From Paraburkholderia caffeinitolerans (GTDB lineage: Bacteria > Pseudomonadota > Gammaproteobacteria > Burkholderiales > Burkholderiaceae): DNA of 64,000 nucleotides. The notes under the pieces are model-generated. The model was not told where the DNA came from, did no database searches, and saw only the letters and a program-made list of their open reading frames with translations. The first letter of the stretch is position 1, and every line of letters begins with the position of its first letter. Positions 16,701 to 25,599 of the stretch are shown piece after piece. Made by a program: the position numbers and the translations under genes. The stretch spans positions 1 through 64,000 of the forward strand of contig NZ_CADIKL010000010.1 of assembly GCF_902859945.1 (NCBI RefSeq), written 5' to 3'.

Positions 16701-19700
16701 GTCTTTCCATCTCCACGGCATAGTCGCAGTACAACGTTCATTAGCTTGCCACCCTGCCCGGCAGCAACTGCGGCCCTTGCCGCATTTTCCAGGGTATCCA
16801 GGCGAGCATCGTTATTCCAGCTCGATCCAATTGACGAGTTCACGGGAAGCGCGCCCATGCCTTCCGGCTGGTAGTGGTGCCACCCTCCGGCGACCATGTC
16901 GGGATTGTGTAGCGCCGCAAGCGTTCCCATGATTTCTTCGCTGCGTTCCCTAGCTTGTTTCAAGGCTTGTTTACGGGTGAGGCTCGGGTTCTTATTCAGG
17001 ATGTCCTCAAAAATGCTTTCCCGGATCTTCTTCCCGTATCCCTTCCGGAACTCCCGTTGCGCTTTAGCACCTGCAGGATTTCGTCCGCTTGGATTCTTTT
17101 TACCCGCGGCGCGCTGCTGCGCGGCTGTTTGATCGAATGCATCACGCGCGGCTTTGAACTCATCCGCCGTCATCTTGTTGATCCCGCGCTGCTGGGCGCG
17201 CAATTGCTTCGCATAGCTTTCCAGATAGTTGCGCTGGGCATTATCGGACAAGTTTTTATAACCCGACTTGTCGTATGGATTGAAGCATGGAATTTTTGTC
17301 TTGTCCGGGAGCCGGTCCGGCTTGAGCGCCGCGGCATCTTCCGGGGGTCCCGTATATTCGTGATCGTATCCCTTCTCGTCGCAATCGTCCGGATGATTGG
17401 CGTTGGGACAACGCAGCCCCAATACGTCGACCTGAACCAGCGGATTCGCCACATAGGCGTAGAGATTGATTCCGCCCGACTGCCCGGCCGGGTCCGACTG
17501 CAGATATCGTCCCAGCCCTGGATGATAGGAGCGGAACCGGTTGTAATGCAGCGACGTGTCCCGATCGTAGTAGTGTCCAGGCCATCGCAATGCGTAGTCG
17601 ATGGAATTGCCCGCCGCAACCCGGATCATTCCGTAGGGATCGATATCCTCCGCGAGCCATACCGTTTGCCCATCGCAATCGACGATTCGCTCCGGCAATC
17701 CCGCCTGATTGCACAACACAAAGCAGGCTCGCCCCGATTCCGGAGCGGCGTCCAGGCCAGCATAGTCGATGAACATGAACGGCAGCAGCGCCGTTTCGTT
17801 CACGTATAGATAGAGACGAACCCGCCCGTCCGGTCCCACTTCCGCGCCGGGCCGGTTGCCGTCCCAATAGTATTGTGTGCACGCATCGCCCATCCTCGTG
17901 GTAATGCGCCGGCACAAGCCGTCATACTCGGCGCTCCACACCTCCGGTCGATCGCTCCATTCGACCCGCACCAGCAAATCCAGGCTGTTATAACGCCAGG
18001 TCGTGCGGCAGCCGTCCGCGGCGATCCCCTGTGCAAGGTGATTGCGCTCGTTATAGTGAAACACTCCGGACGACGTGTCCGCGAGCCGGTTGCCTTCCGA
18101 ATGGCGCATCCACGAACCGTCTGGAGCCCAAAGCAAATTACCGGCGGCGTCATATTGAAAGCGACGTACCGGCCATCCTTCGCGCGTCTCGCCAACCAGG
18201 CGATGAGCCGCGTCGTACTGATACTCGGTTGTCCCCGCTTCGCTGTCGATCACGCGTTGAAGCTCACCCATCGCGCTGTACTGGTAACGGATTCCCCTCG
18301 CCTCGCGCACCGCCTCGGTCGGGCCGTCGCGCCACACGAGCCTTCCCGTGCAGCGTCCAGCTGCATCGAAGCTGCACAGCAGGTTCAATCCGTTTCCAAG
18401 CCGCAAATAGACCCGGCCGTCGTTCGAGCGCAGGAGCCTGTGCCTGCCGCCCACCGGCGTACGGATCAGCGTTTCGCCGAGGGCAACCAGGTCATAGCGA
18501 ACCACAAAGCGGTCAAACCACGTTGTACTAGCCAACCTTCCTTCGAAATAGCCGTGATCGACGCCTGATCCATCGCGCTTGTCCCCGATACGTCGACCCT
18601 CTTCGTCGTAATCGATCAGGATATCGAACTTGTCTGTCGACGCCTTCGTGAAGTTTCCTCGCTCGTCGTATTCGTAATGGTGCGTCTCTCCACCCGCGAG
18701 GATTCGCTTGCTATGCAGGCCATGCTCGCCGACTTCGAATTGAAGAAGGCGGTTGCCTTGCCCGTCGCGCTTTTCGATCAGCCTGTCTCCCGCGTCGTAC
18801 CGATAGGTCTCGCGTAGCCGGCCGTGTCTCGTCACACTGGCGATCCGGCCTTTCAGGTCGTAGGTGTATGCGCTCTCGTTACCATTCGCGTCGATGATGG
18901 CGGCAATCGCCGCTTTGGCCGTATACCGGTACCGTACGGTATGGCCCGTCGGGTCCGTCTCGCTCTCGCGCAAGTTCCACGACGCGATGGTGTAGCGGTA
19001 ATCGCGCCCGTCCTTGTCGCGCAACCGCACCAGATTGCCCTCAGCATCACGGTGGAGATGTTCGGCGTTTCCACGCTCGTCCGTGCGCACGACCACGCGG
19101 CCCACTGCATCATGCTGCTCTTTCGGCGTGCAAACGGTGCAGGCCGGCGCGGCAACGGAAGCCGCGAGCGCCTCGATTTCCGGCGGCAACAGCATCCGGT
19201 CCGGCATGTCCTCGGAATTGTCCTTCCCCCACTGCTGCGCCAATGGCGTCGCCGGGACTTCAAGCGCCCTCGCATTGGGCAGCGCGGGCGCTTCTTGCCG
19301 CGTCGGCCATCGGTTCGCCCACTGATCCAGACGTCCCGTGTTGCCGCCTCGCCGGTCATAGAGCCAGTCCATGACACGCCCACCCGAATCGACCTCGCAG
19401 GCGACTCGCCCATCGCCGCCAAGCACACGCTCGGTCACGCCCCCGTACGGATCCAGAATGCGCGTCACCGTTTGGGACGCGTTGTACAGGAAGCTCCATT
19501 TTCCGCCATCGGCCCGCGTAACCACGGTGCGGCCCGGCTGATAATCGAGCAGGACGCGCCACAATCCATCCTGCCCAGCGCTCTCGACGCAACGGCCATT
19601 GCTGTCGTAACGGTACGAGAACGCATAGCCATTGGCATCCGTCTCGCGGATCATCCGGCGCCGGCTGTCGTAGCCATACGTCATCGAAGCGCCAAGCGCA

Positions 19701-21274
19701 TCGGTGGATGCCACGAGACACCCGGCGCGATCGTAGCGATACCGGGCAATGCATGACACAGCGCCTTGCGCGTCGACCATGTTCACTTCGGTGACGTGGT
19801 TGCGCACCTCATAAACGAAGTCGATCAATCTTCGGCGCCCGTCGCGCCCCGAGGCCTGTTCGATTTGATGCAATGCCCCATCGCTCGCGTAGCGAAGCGT
19901 ACTTTCGACACCCTCGCGCACATGCCGCACGAGCCGCGCCGAGCGTTGCGATTCGCTCGCGCGTTCGAACGTGAATTCGCCCCGCTCGCCCTGCCTCATC
20001 ACGAAGCGATTCGCGCTCTGCTGCTCCAGTTCGCAGCCTGCGAACACGCCTTCGTAGCGCCCCATGTCGTCGCGACGAATCGGAAACGCCCGATTGAGAC
20101 TATCCACATACACCGCACGCGTGCGCAGCAGGCGCAACTCATGCTGGAAGGCGTGACGAAAGCCGTAGCCGAGGGGGCCGTCCTGATCGTTCCAGGCGCT
20201 GCAGTAATAGCGCTCCCACTTGAACGCGGGCGTAGCGCTCGTGCTGAAGTCGACGAACTCGTTCTCCGCCGCGCCCGTGACGACATCGACCGGGTGACCG
20301 TCCTTGCACGGTTCTTCGTTCGTGCGCTTCGGCTCCTCGCCTTCATCCTTCGCCTTGGCCTTCTTGCGCAGCCCCCATCCCAGCATCAGCATCGCCAGCG
20401 CATCGGGCATCGGAAAGCCGCCGATCAGCACGCTCGGATTGCCGATGAGCAGCGTGCCCATTCCCGGCTCCACGCCGGGGTCCTTGCCCATCAGATTGCT
20501 CAACGCCATCGCCATGGCATCCGCCGCAGTCTGGGCCGCGGTCATTGCAGCGTCCACCATGCGGCCGCCGATCGCCTGATCCGCCGCCGTCGCCCCGCCC
20601 GCCACCACGGGCGCCGCCACTCCGGCAACGTTCATTGCGCGCCTGAACCCGCTCGCCTTCTCCGCCTCCTCGGCAACATGCCCCTTGCCGCTCACCCCGA
20701 GCGGATTGCAATGGCGCGTGAGATCGATCGCCATGCGCGCCGCACGCGCTCCGCCAATGAAGGTGTTGCTCGAACCCGTACTGATCTCGAAGATCGGCGC
20801 AAGGCCGCCGCAGGTGGGCGCCATACCCACATCCAGCACGCGCGCGGCGGGCATGCCGCCATACAGCACGCTCAGGCAGCCGCTGCCGATGGTCTCGCCG
20901 AAGCTCGGCAGCGGCACGCCATTGCTCGGCGGGTGCGCGTGCGCATGCGGCACGCCCAAATGCGGCACGCCGATGAACGCCGCCGGCATGCCCGGCATCA
21001 GGTTCGCGCCCGGAATCAGCGCCATGCCAGTATTGAGCAACTGATCGAACGCGCCGAGGCTGCCCACCGCGCCGTTTACGACGTCCGATATGCGGTCCAG
21101 CGTGCCGGCCTTGGGATTGCCGAGGTCCTGAAACGGCTGCGCGCCACTATTGACCGCGCTGGCGAGCGCATCGACCGAGGTGTTGCCAGTCGGCGCGATC
21201 AGCGGCGCGGGTGGTGCGGACGAAGCGCTGGCCTCCGTTGCCACGCGGGCCAAATTGACTGGCGGGGTGCTCAT
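16697..21274 (-). CDS. rhs: PAAR-containing Rhs T6SS effector with Ntox15-like DNase tip
   Basis: 1525 residues. The N-terminus has a PAAR-like region (MPAAFIGVPHLGVPHAHAHP, GCLSVLYGGMPAARVLD) that docks on VgrG, then an Ala/Met-rich helical region (about 215-265), then a core of YD repeats from about residue 450 (RYDRAGCLVAS, YRYDSNGRCVES) that forms the toxin-enclosing shell. The core ends with DPAGQSGGINLYAYVANPL and DVLGL at 1287, the usual autocleavage border. The variable tip (1288-1525, bases 16697-17413) contains LHNPDMVAGG with His1456 and Asp1459, the HxxD motif of Ntox15 DNases such as Tde1. A Tdi1-like immunity gene follows directly. The start overlaps the TPR gene stop (ATGA). 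Confidence 0.93.
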   Translation of the reverse strand: MSTPPVNLARVATEASASSAPPAPLIAPTGNTSVDALASAVNSGAQPFQDLGNPKAGTLDRISDVVNGAVGSLGAFDQLLNTGMALIPGANLMPGMPAAFIGVPHLGVPHAHAHPPSNGVPLPSFGETIGSGCLSVLYGGMPAARVLDVGMAPTCGGLAPIFEISTGSSNTFIGGARAARMAIDLTRHCNPLGVSGKGHVAEEAEKASGFRRAMNVAGVAAPVVAGGATAADQAIGGRMVDAAMTAAQTAADAMAMALSNLMGKDPGVEPGMGTLLIGNPSVLIGGFPMPDALAMLMLGWGLRKKAKAKDEGEEPKRTNEEPCKDGHPVDVVTGAAENEFVDFSTSATPAFKWERYYCSAWNDQDGPLGYGFRHAFQHELRLLRTRAVYVDSLNRAFPIRRDDMGRYEGVFAGCELEQQSANRFVMRQGERGEFTFERASESQRSARLVRHVREGVESTLRYASDGALHQIEQASGRDGRRRLIDFVYEVRNHVTEVNMVDAQGAVSCIARYRYDRAGCLVASTDALGASMTYGYDSRRRMIRETDANGYAFSYRYDSNGRCVESAGQDGLWRVLLDYQPGRTVVTRADGGKWSFLYNASQTVTRILDPYGGVTERVLGGDGRVACEVDSGGRVMDWLYDRRGGNTGRLDQWANRWPTRQEAPALPNARALEVPATPLAQQWGKDNSEDMPDRMLLPPEIEALAASVAAPACTVCTPKEQHDAVGRVVVRTDERGNAEHLHRDAEGNLVRLRDKDGRDYRYTIASWNLRESETDPTGHTVRYRYTAKAAIAAIIDANGNESAYTYDLKGRIASVTRHGRLRETYRYDAGDRLIEKRDGQGNRLLQFEVGEHGLHSKRILAGGETHHYEYDERGNFTKASTDKFDILIDYDEEGRRIGDKRDGSGVDHGYFEGRLASTTWFDRFVVRYDLVALGETLIRTPVGGRHRLLRSNDGRVYLRLGNGLNLLCSFDAAGRCTGRLVWRDGPTEAVREARGIRYQYSAMGELQRVIDSEAGTTEYQYDAAHRLVGETREGWPVRRFQYDAAGNLLWAPDGSWMRHSEGNRLADTSSGVFHYNERNHLAQGIAADGCRTTWRYNSLDLLVRVEWSDRPEVWSAEYDGLCRRITTRMGDACTQYYWDGNRPGAEVGPDGRVRLYLYVNETALLPFMFIDYAGLDAAPESGRACFVLCNQAGLPERIVDCDGQTVWLAEDIDPYGMIRVAAGNSIDYALRWPGHYYDRDTSLHYNRFRSYHPGLGRYLQSDPAGQSGGINLYAYVANPLVQVDVLGLRCPNANHPDDCDEKGYDHEYTGPPEDAAALKPDRLPDKTKIPCFNPYDKSGYKNLSDNAQRNYLESYAKQLRAQQRGINKMTADEFKAARDAFDQTAAQQRAAGKKNPSGRNPAGAKAQREFRKGYGKKIRESIFEDILNKNPSLTRKQALKQARERSEEIMGTLAALHNPDMVAGGWHHYQPEGMGALPVNSSIGSSWNNDARLDTLENAARAAVAAGQGGKLMNVVLRLCRGDGKT

Positions 21275-22530
21275 CCAGCGCCGCCCCGTTCAGCCTCACG
21301 ATGCACAGGAATCCGATCTTTCTCTATTTCGTATGCCCTGGCCTGCGTCTTTAACCCGGCCTGCGCGTACAACGCCGCCAGGCGCTCGAGCAGCGATTGG
21401 CGCTGATGCTCGCAGCCGAAGCGCTCGCACAGCGCCTTCGCGTCCGTCCACGCTCGCGCCGCTTCGACGGTCTTGCGCGCGCCCAGCAACGCCACGCCCA
21501 ATTTCTCCAACGCATCGACGGCTGCATGCGGGAACATCAGCTTGTCCGCGGCACGGCTCGCGAGCTCGAAATATTCGATCGCGCGCGCGGGCTGCTTCAG
21601 GCTCAACCACGATTGCCCGCATGCCATGAGTAGATTCAGCGTCACGCCAAGGTTGCCGCTATCGGCTCCCACATCGAGCGCGTGCGCGTACCAGCGGCAC
21701 GCATCGGCATGCTGCCCGCTGCGTGCCGCGACCTCGCCGATGCCACCCAGCGCCAGCGCCTGCCCCAGCGGATTGCGCTGCTCGCGATGCCAGCCGTACA
21801 GCAAGCGATATTTTTCCAGCGCCTGGTCGAGACGCCCGTGCGTAAGATCGAGCGCGGCCAGTTGCATCGCCGCCTGCATCCGCTCGGCGAGCGGACGAGC
21901 CGCATCGTTGAGCGCGTCCACCAGCGTATCGGCGGTCTTTTCCGGCGAGAAGTCGAGCTCGAGCGCGAGCACATGTCGGGCCTTCTCGCGCTGCTCAGGC
22001 GGCAGCAGGAAGCGCCGCGCGCGATCGTCGCGAAGGCAGAAGCGGTGGCCTTCCATCCACGCTTCGAAGCCATCGAGCGCAAGCAGCGGCCAAACGGCTT
22101 CGCGGTAACTGGTTGTGTCCGCAATTGTCGATGGCACGAGCGCCCAGACAATGTCGACGCCCTCTTCCACCAGCGTGCGGACATGCTCGACCGCCGCCTT
22201 GAGCCGGTGCGCGGGAGGCTGCCCCGGATCGGTGCAAAGCAGCGGTAGCGCGGCCCACGGCGGCTCGCCCTCTTTCACGCGCGCATCGTTCTCGGCGGCG
22301 ATCTGCGCGGCAAGCGAGTCCATGCACTGCTGCAAATAGCGGCCCGGCGCATCGCATGCGAACGGGAACAGCAGATAGATGCGCTGCGCGTCGCGCCGGT
22401 CGCGCTCTTGAAGCATCTTGAACGCGAGCACGATGTCGAGATCGCTTGCGCCGAGCACGAGCGTCGGGTAGTCGGGCTGCTCGATGAAGTCGCCGAGCGC
22501 GGCATCAGTGGCGGCAAATTCGCGCTGCAT
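21271..22530 (-). CDS. T6SS-associated TPR protein, candidate Rhs loading factor
   Basis: 419 residues. The first half (about 1-190) has no family I recognise (TLVLGASDLDIVLAFKML, IYLLFPFACDAPGRY, WALVPSTIADTT). The second half has TPR-like helical repeats (AAMQLAALDLTHGRLDQALE, YRLLYGWHREQRNPLGQALA, GQHADACRWYAHALDVG, QPARAIEYFELASRAADK). No signal peptide, so cytoplasmic. It sits between the DUF6484 gene (18 bases) and rhs (ATGA overlap), the place where Eag/DUF1795, DUF4123 or DUF2169 adaptors usually lie; none of those is present. I infer that it helps load Rhs on VgrG. This is context-based only. Confidence 0.8.
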   Translation of the reverse strand: MQREFAATDAALGDFIEQPDYPTLVLGASDLDIVLAFKMLQERDRRDAQRIYLLFPFACDAPGRYLQQCMDSLAAQIAAENDARVKEGEPPWAALPLLCTDPGQPPAHRLKAAVEHVRTLVEEGVDIVWALVPSTIADTTSYREAVWPLLALDGFEAWMEGHRFCLRDDRARRFLLPPEQREKARHVLALELDFSPEKTADTLVDALNDAARPLAERMQAAMQLAALDLTHGRLDQALEKYRLLYGWHREQRNPLGQALALGGIGEVAARSGQHADACRWYAHALDVGADSGNLGVTLNLLMACGQSWLSLKQPARAIEYFELASRAADKLMFPHAAVDALEKLGVALLGARKTVEAARAWTDAKALCERFGCEHQRQSLLERLAALYAQAGLKTQARAYEIEKDRIPVHREAERGGAG

Positions 22531-22548
22531 CGCCGGAGTGTTCGCGCG

Positions 22549-23226
22549 TCAGTTCAGCCGGATATAGCGGCTGCGCACGACCGTATCGGCCTCGGTGCGG
22601 ATATCGACGCCGCCGCGCCCGGCTTCCAGTTCCAGCGTCTGCGCGCGCAGGCTGAGTTTGCCAGCCGCCTCCAGATTGATGTCCGGACTCATGAGGCGCA
22701 CCACCGGCCCCGCGCCCGACGCGAGAATCTGAACGAGCGGCTTTCCCTGGACATCATCGATCTGCACGCATTGGTCGGGCGCGAGTCTCATGGCGTGGCT
22801 CGCGTGCGCGTCCTGATCCTCCAGTGAATCGAAAGCGCCAGGCTCCGCGCCCGCTGCGAAAACCCCCGTGACGAGCGGCTCGTGCCAATTCGCCGGCTGC
22901 TCCACTAGTACGCGATCGCCTCTGCGCGGCCGTTGTCCACGCAGGCAGAGGAGCCAGCGCTCCAGCATTTCACCGTGCTCATCGAACCAGCGCACACGCA
23001 CGCGGCCTGGGCAGTCCGGGTGATGCGTGTCGATCACCTCGCCCACGAGCAAGCCTTGTGCGGCAGGCGCTCGCGCGGGTGCTGCCGGAGCGGGAGCCAC
23101 GCCCGCCTCGAACAAGGCGCGCAGCTTCGAGCGCGTGGCGTCGTCGATGGCGTCCGGGTCGACTTGCACGGCTTCCGTTGCCGCCGCTTCTTCGGCGTGA
23201 TCTGCGTAATCTTCTTGAGCAGCCAT
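22549..23226 (-). CDS. DUF6484-type VgrG-linked protein
   Basis: 225 residues from ATG 23226 (GAGAGGATCTC upstream). An acidic Ala/Glu-rich N-terminus (EEAAATEAVQVDPDAIDD) and a Pro/Ala linker precede a domain starting LLVGEVIDTHHPDCPGRVRV, then LVTGVFAAGAEPGAF, and a C-terminal VgrG-like beta segment (VQIDDVQGKPLVQILASGAG, DINLEAAGKLSLRAQTLELE). This looks like DUF6484, found beside VgrG genes. The C-terminal half resembles the gp5/DUF2345 stalk, so it may stack on or copy part of the spike, or act as an adaptor for the downstream TPR/Rhs. The function is not established. Confidence 0.75.
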   Translation of the reverse strand: MAAQEDYADHAEEAAATEAVQVDPDAIDDATRSKLRALFEAGVAPAPAAPARAPAAQGLLVGEVIDTHHPDCPGRVRVRWFDEHGEMLERWLLCLRGQRPRRGDRVLVEQPANWHEPLVTGVFAAGAEPGAFDSLEDQDAHASHAMRLAPDQCVQIDDVQGKPLVQILASGAGPVVRLMSPDINLEAAGKLSLRAQTLELEAGRGGVDIRTEADTVVRSRYIRLN

Positions 23227-23349
23227 GAGATCCTCTCCGTTGTTCTGCCAGCCGTTACGAAGCGATGCAGCCTTTGCAGCACCACTCAAGCCCCTTCGCG
23301 GCCGTCGGCGGCGGTTGACAGTTAGTTGCATCTGCGAGACGAACCGCAA

Positions 23350-25596
23350 CTAGTTGATGTGAGCGATGGTCCCCTGAATCGTGATGCCGGACGAGTCGAG
23401 CGTGATGCTCGCACCGTCCGTCGAGATCACGATCGTCTTCGCGTTGATGTTGACCTGTTTGACGTCCGTGTCGCCTACGTTGACCGTGGGCGCCGAGATG
23501 TCAACGTTGGTGATGCCATAGACCTCCGTGAAAGGCGTGCCCGTGATGACGACGCCCTGGCCAGTCCCGGTAATGTCCACGCCCCGGCCCGCGCCGTCGC
23601 CCGTGATGCCGACGCCGTTGCCGACCCCGTTTACATCCACGCCCGAATCACTGCCCTTGATGGCGACGCCACCGGTGTCGCCGGTAATGTGCATGCCATC
23701 GGTTTTCGCATGCAGGCGCACGGCCTTCGCAGCGGTCAAGCTGTATTCGCCGTTGTTCACGTTGACGATGCGCGAGCCCGCGACCACCGTATGCGCGCTG
23801 GTCTGCTGCACCACCACTGTGTGCGTGCCGGTGGCCACGGTGAAGTTGTGATTGCCGTTGGTGACGGCATGCGTGCTGTTGCCCGTCACGGTGACGCTAT
23901 GGTCGCCGCCCACGCTCGTGCTTTCGTTGCCGCCGATCTGCGCCGTGCGGTGCTGCTTGACGCTCACGGTCTCGTTGTTGCCGATCTGCTTGGCGCGGTT
24001 GTTGTTCACCTGCACCGTCTCGTCGCGCCCCACGCTGCGCGTACGGTCTCGGCCGACCGAAACCGAGTGATCGACCTCCGCCTCCATGTCGAGATTGCGT
24101 TCCGCGTGCATCCAAAGCTGCTCCGAGCCCTTTAGATCCTCGAAGCGCAGCGCGTTCGCATGCTCGGCCGTGCCGCCCGGCGTCGAGCGCGAGAGCAGCC
24201 CGCTTTGTGTCGCGCTCATCGGCAGGCCCCACGGCGGCATGCGCGCTGCGTTGTAGACGCGTCCGGTCACAATCGGGTAATCGGGGTCGCCGTTCAGAAA
24301 ATCGACGATCACCTCATCGCCCACGCGCGGAATCTGCATGCCGCCAAAGCCACCGCCGGCCCATGGGCTCGACACGCGCACCCAGCATGAGGAATCCTGA
24401 TCATTCTTCCCGTAGCGGTCCCAGTGGAATTGCAGCTTCACGCGGCCGTACTGATCGGTCCAGATTTCCTCGCCGGGCGGCCCGACTACCACCGCCGTTT
24501 GCGGCCCGTTGGTGTGGGGCCGCGGCGTGGTGCACGGCGAGCGGTACGGCAGACTGTCGGGTTGCGCGAGCAGGTCGGCTTCGTGCAGCACGGGCTCGTT
24601 GCCGGTGTGGCTCGCGTAAGGGTTCTCCTGAAAGCGATACGCGCAGCGGACGATCAGATACTTGCGGTTCTGATCCGCGCGCGGGCAGCGCGTAAGCTCG
24701 AACAGATAGCCCGGCGCGCAGGCGCGCACGTCGGTATGCGCCTGCGCGCGATCGTAGACGCCCTGCAGTTCCTCCAGGCGCACGCGGTTGCGATGCTCGC
24801 CGTGCGCGTCGTCGCGATAACCACCCGGCCACTCGAACACGGCGTAGTCGTCGTGATCGTGACCGCGCGGTTGAGCGCGCTGCACGCCCAGATCGGCGAG
24901 CGGCTTCGTGTAGTCGTAGTCGCTCGCCTCGCGCCGCCCGGCGCTCACTTCCTGCACCGGCTGCCAGCGATCGATATGTTCTTCGTCGGCAATCGCGGCG
25001 CGGTCGCTGGCGATGAACGGAATCGTCGCGAAGCCGGGCAGATCGCCATGCGAAGCCGTTGCATCGCAGAGCACCAGCGTATGGGTCCCGGCCTCGTGCC
25101 TGAAGAAGTAGTAGATGCCCTCCGTTTCCATCAGCCGTGAAACGAAGGTGAAATCCGTCTCGTTGTACTGGACGCAGTACTCGCGCGGCGCGTAGGTCTC
25201 AGTGAGCCGGCTTTCGATGGGATAGCCATACGGAGCGAGCACCTGCTGCACGATCTGCGGCACGCTCTTCTCCTGGAAGATACGGCAGTCGGCGCTGCGA
25301 GTCGCAAGCCACAGCCAGGGCCGCACGATCAGCTCGTATGCGTAGTAGCGGTCGGCGTGCCGCCCAATCAGCGTGGCGCGCGCGACGATGCCGTTCAGAT
25401 AGCGTTGCCCGCCGTCCGCCAACTCGATACGTACCGTCACAGGCTTGCCGAGCAGATCGCGCAGCGACACGCTATGGCTCGCGGCCAGCGCCTCGATGCG
25501 CCATTCGAACGGACGCCCGAGTTCCTCTTCGCCGCTCAGGCGATAGAACTTGAGCTCGTCGCCGAGCGGGCTGTCGAGCGTAAAGATGCGCGCCAA
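23350..25596 (-). CDS. vgrG: VgrG spike protein (TssI) of the main T6SS
   Basis: 748 residues. The N-terminal gp27-like part begins IFTLDSPLGDELKFYRLSGE; the gp5 OB-fold region follows around 390-500 (TDQYGRVKLQFHWDRYGKN, SSPWAGGGFGGMQIPRVGDE, VIVDFLNGDPDYPIVTGRVY). The stalk has repeats of the VGGDHSVTVTGN and TGDTGGVAIKG type, ending TIQGTIAHIN. No C-terminal enzymatic domain is seen, so toxicity must come from partners. The start is TTG at 25596, forced by an AAGGAGG site 7 bases upstream that lies inside the end of tssG. It is the last of the structural operon and leads into the DUF6484/TPR/Rhs module. Confidence 0.95.
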   Translation of the reverse strand: MARIFTLDSPLGDELKFYRLSGEEELGRPFEWRIEALAASHSVSLRDLLGKPVTVRIELADGGQRYLNGIVARATLIGRHADRYYAYELIVRPWLWLATRSADCRIFQEKSVPQIVQQVLAPYGYPIESRLTETYAPREYCVQYNETDFTFVSRLMETEGIYYFFRHEAGTHTLVLCDATASHGDLPGFATIPFIASDRAAIADEEHIDRWQPVQEVSAGRREASDYDYTKPLADLGVQRAQPRGHDHDDYAVFEWPGGYRDDAHGEHRNRVRLEELQGVYDRAQAHTDVRACAPGYLFELTRCPRADQNRKYLIVRCAYRFQENPYASHTGNEPVLHEADLLAQPDSLPYRSPCTTPRPHTNGPQTAVVVGPPGEEIWTDQYGRVKLQFHWDRYGKNDQDSSCWVRVSSPWAGGGFGGMQIPRVGDEVIVDFLNGDPDYPIVTGRVYNAARMPPWGLPMSATQSGLLSRSTPGGTAEHANALRFEDLKGSEQLWMHAERNLDMEAEVDHSVSVGRDRTRSVGRDETVQVNNNRAKQIGNNETVSVKQHRTAQIGGNESTSVGGDHSVTVTGNSTHAVTNGNHNFTVATGTHTVVVQQTSAHTVVAGSRIVNVNNGEYSLTAAKAVRLHAKTDGMHITGDTGGVAIKGSDSGVDVNGVGNGVGITGDGAGRGVDITGTGQGVVITGTPFTEVYGITNVDISAPTVNVGDTDVKQVNINAKTIVISTDGASITLDSSGITIQGTIAHIN

Positions 25597-25599
25597 GCG

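Noticed and set aside
19766..21406. A 546-codon plus-strand frame opposite the Rhs N-terminus
   Set aside because: Antisense to a clear Rhs gene; low-complexity Arg/His composition.
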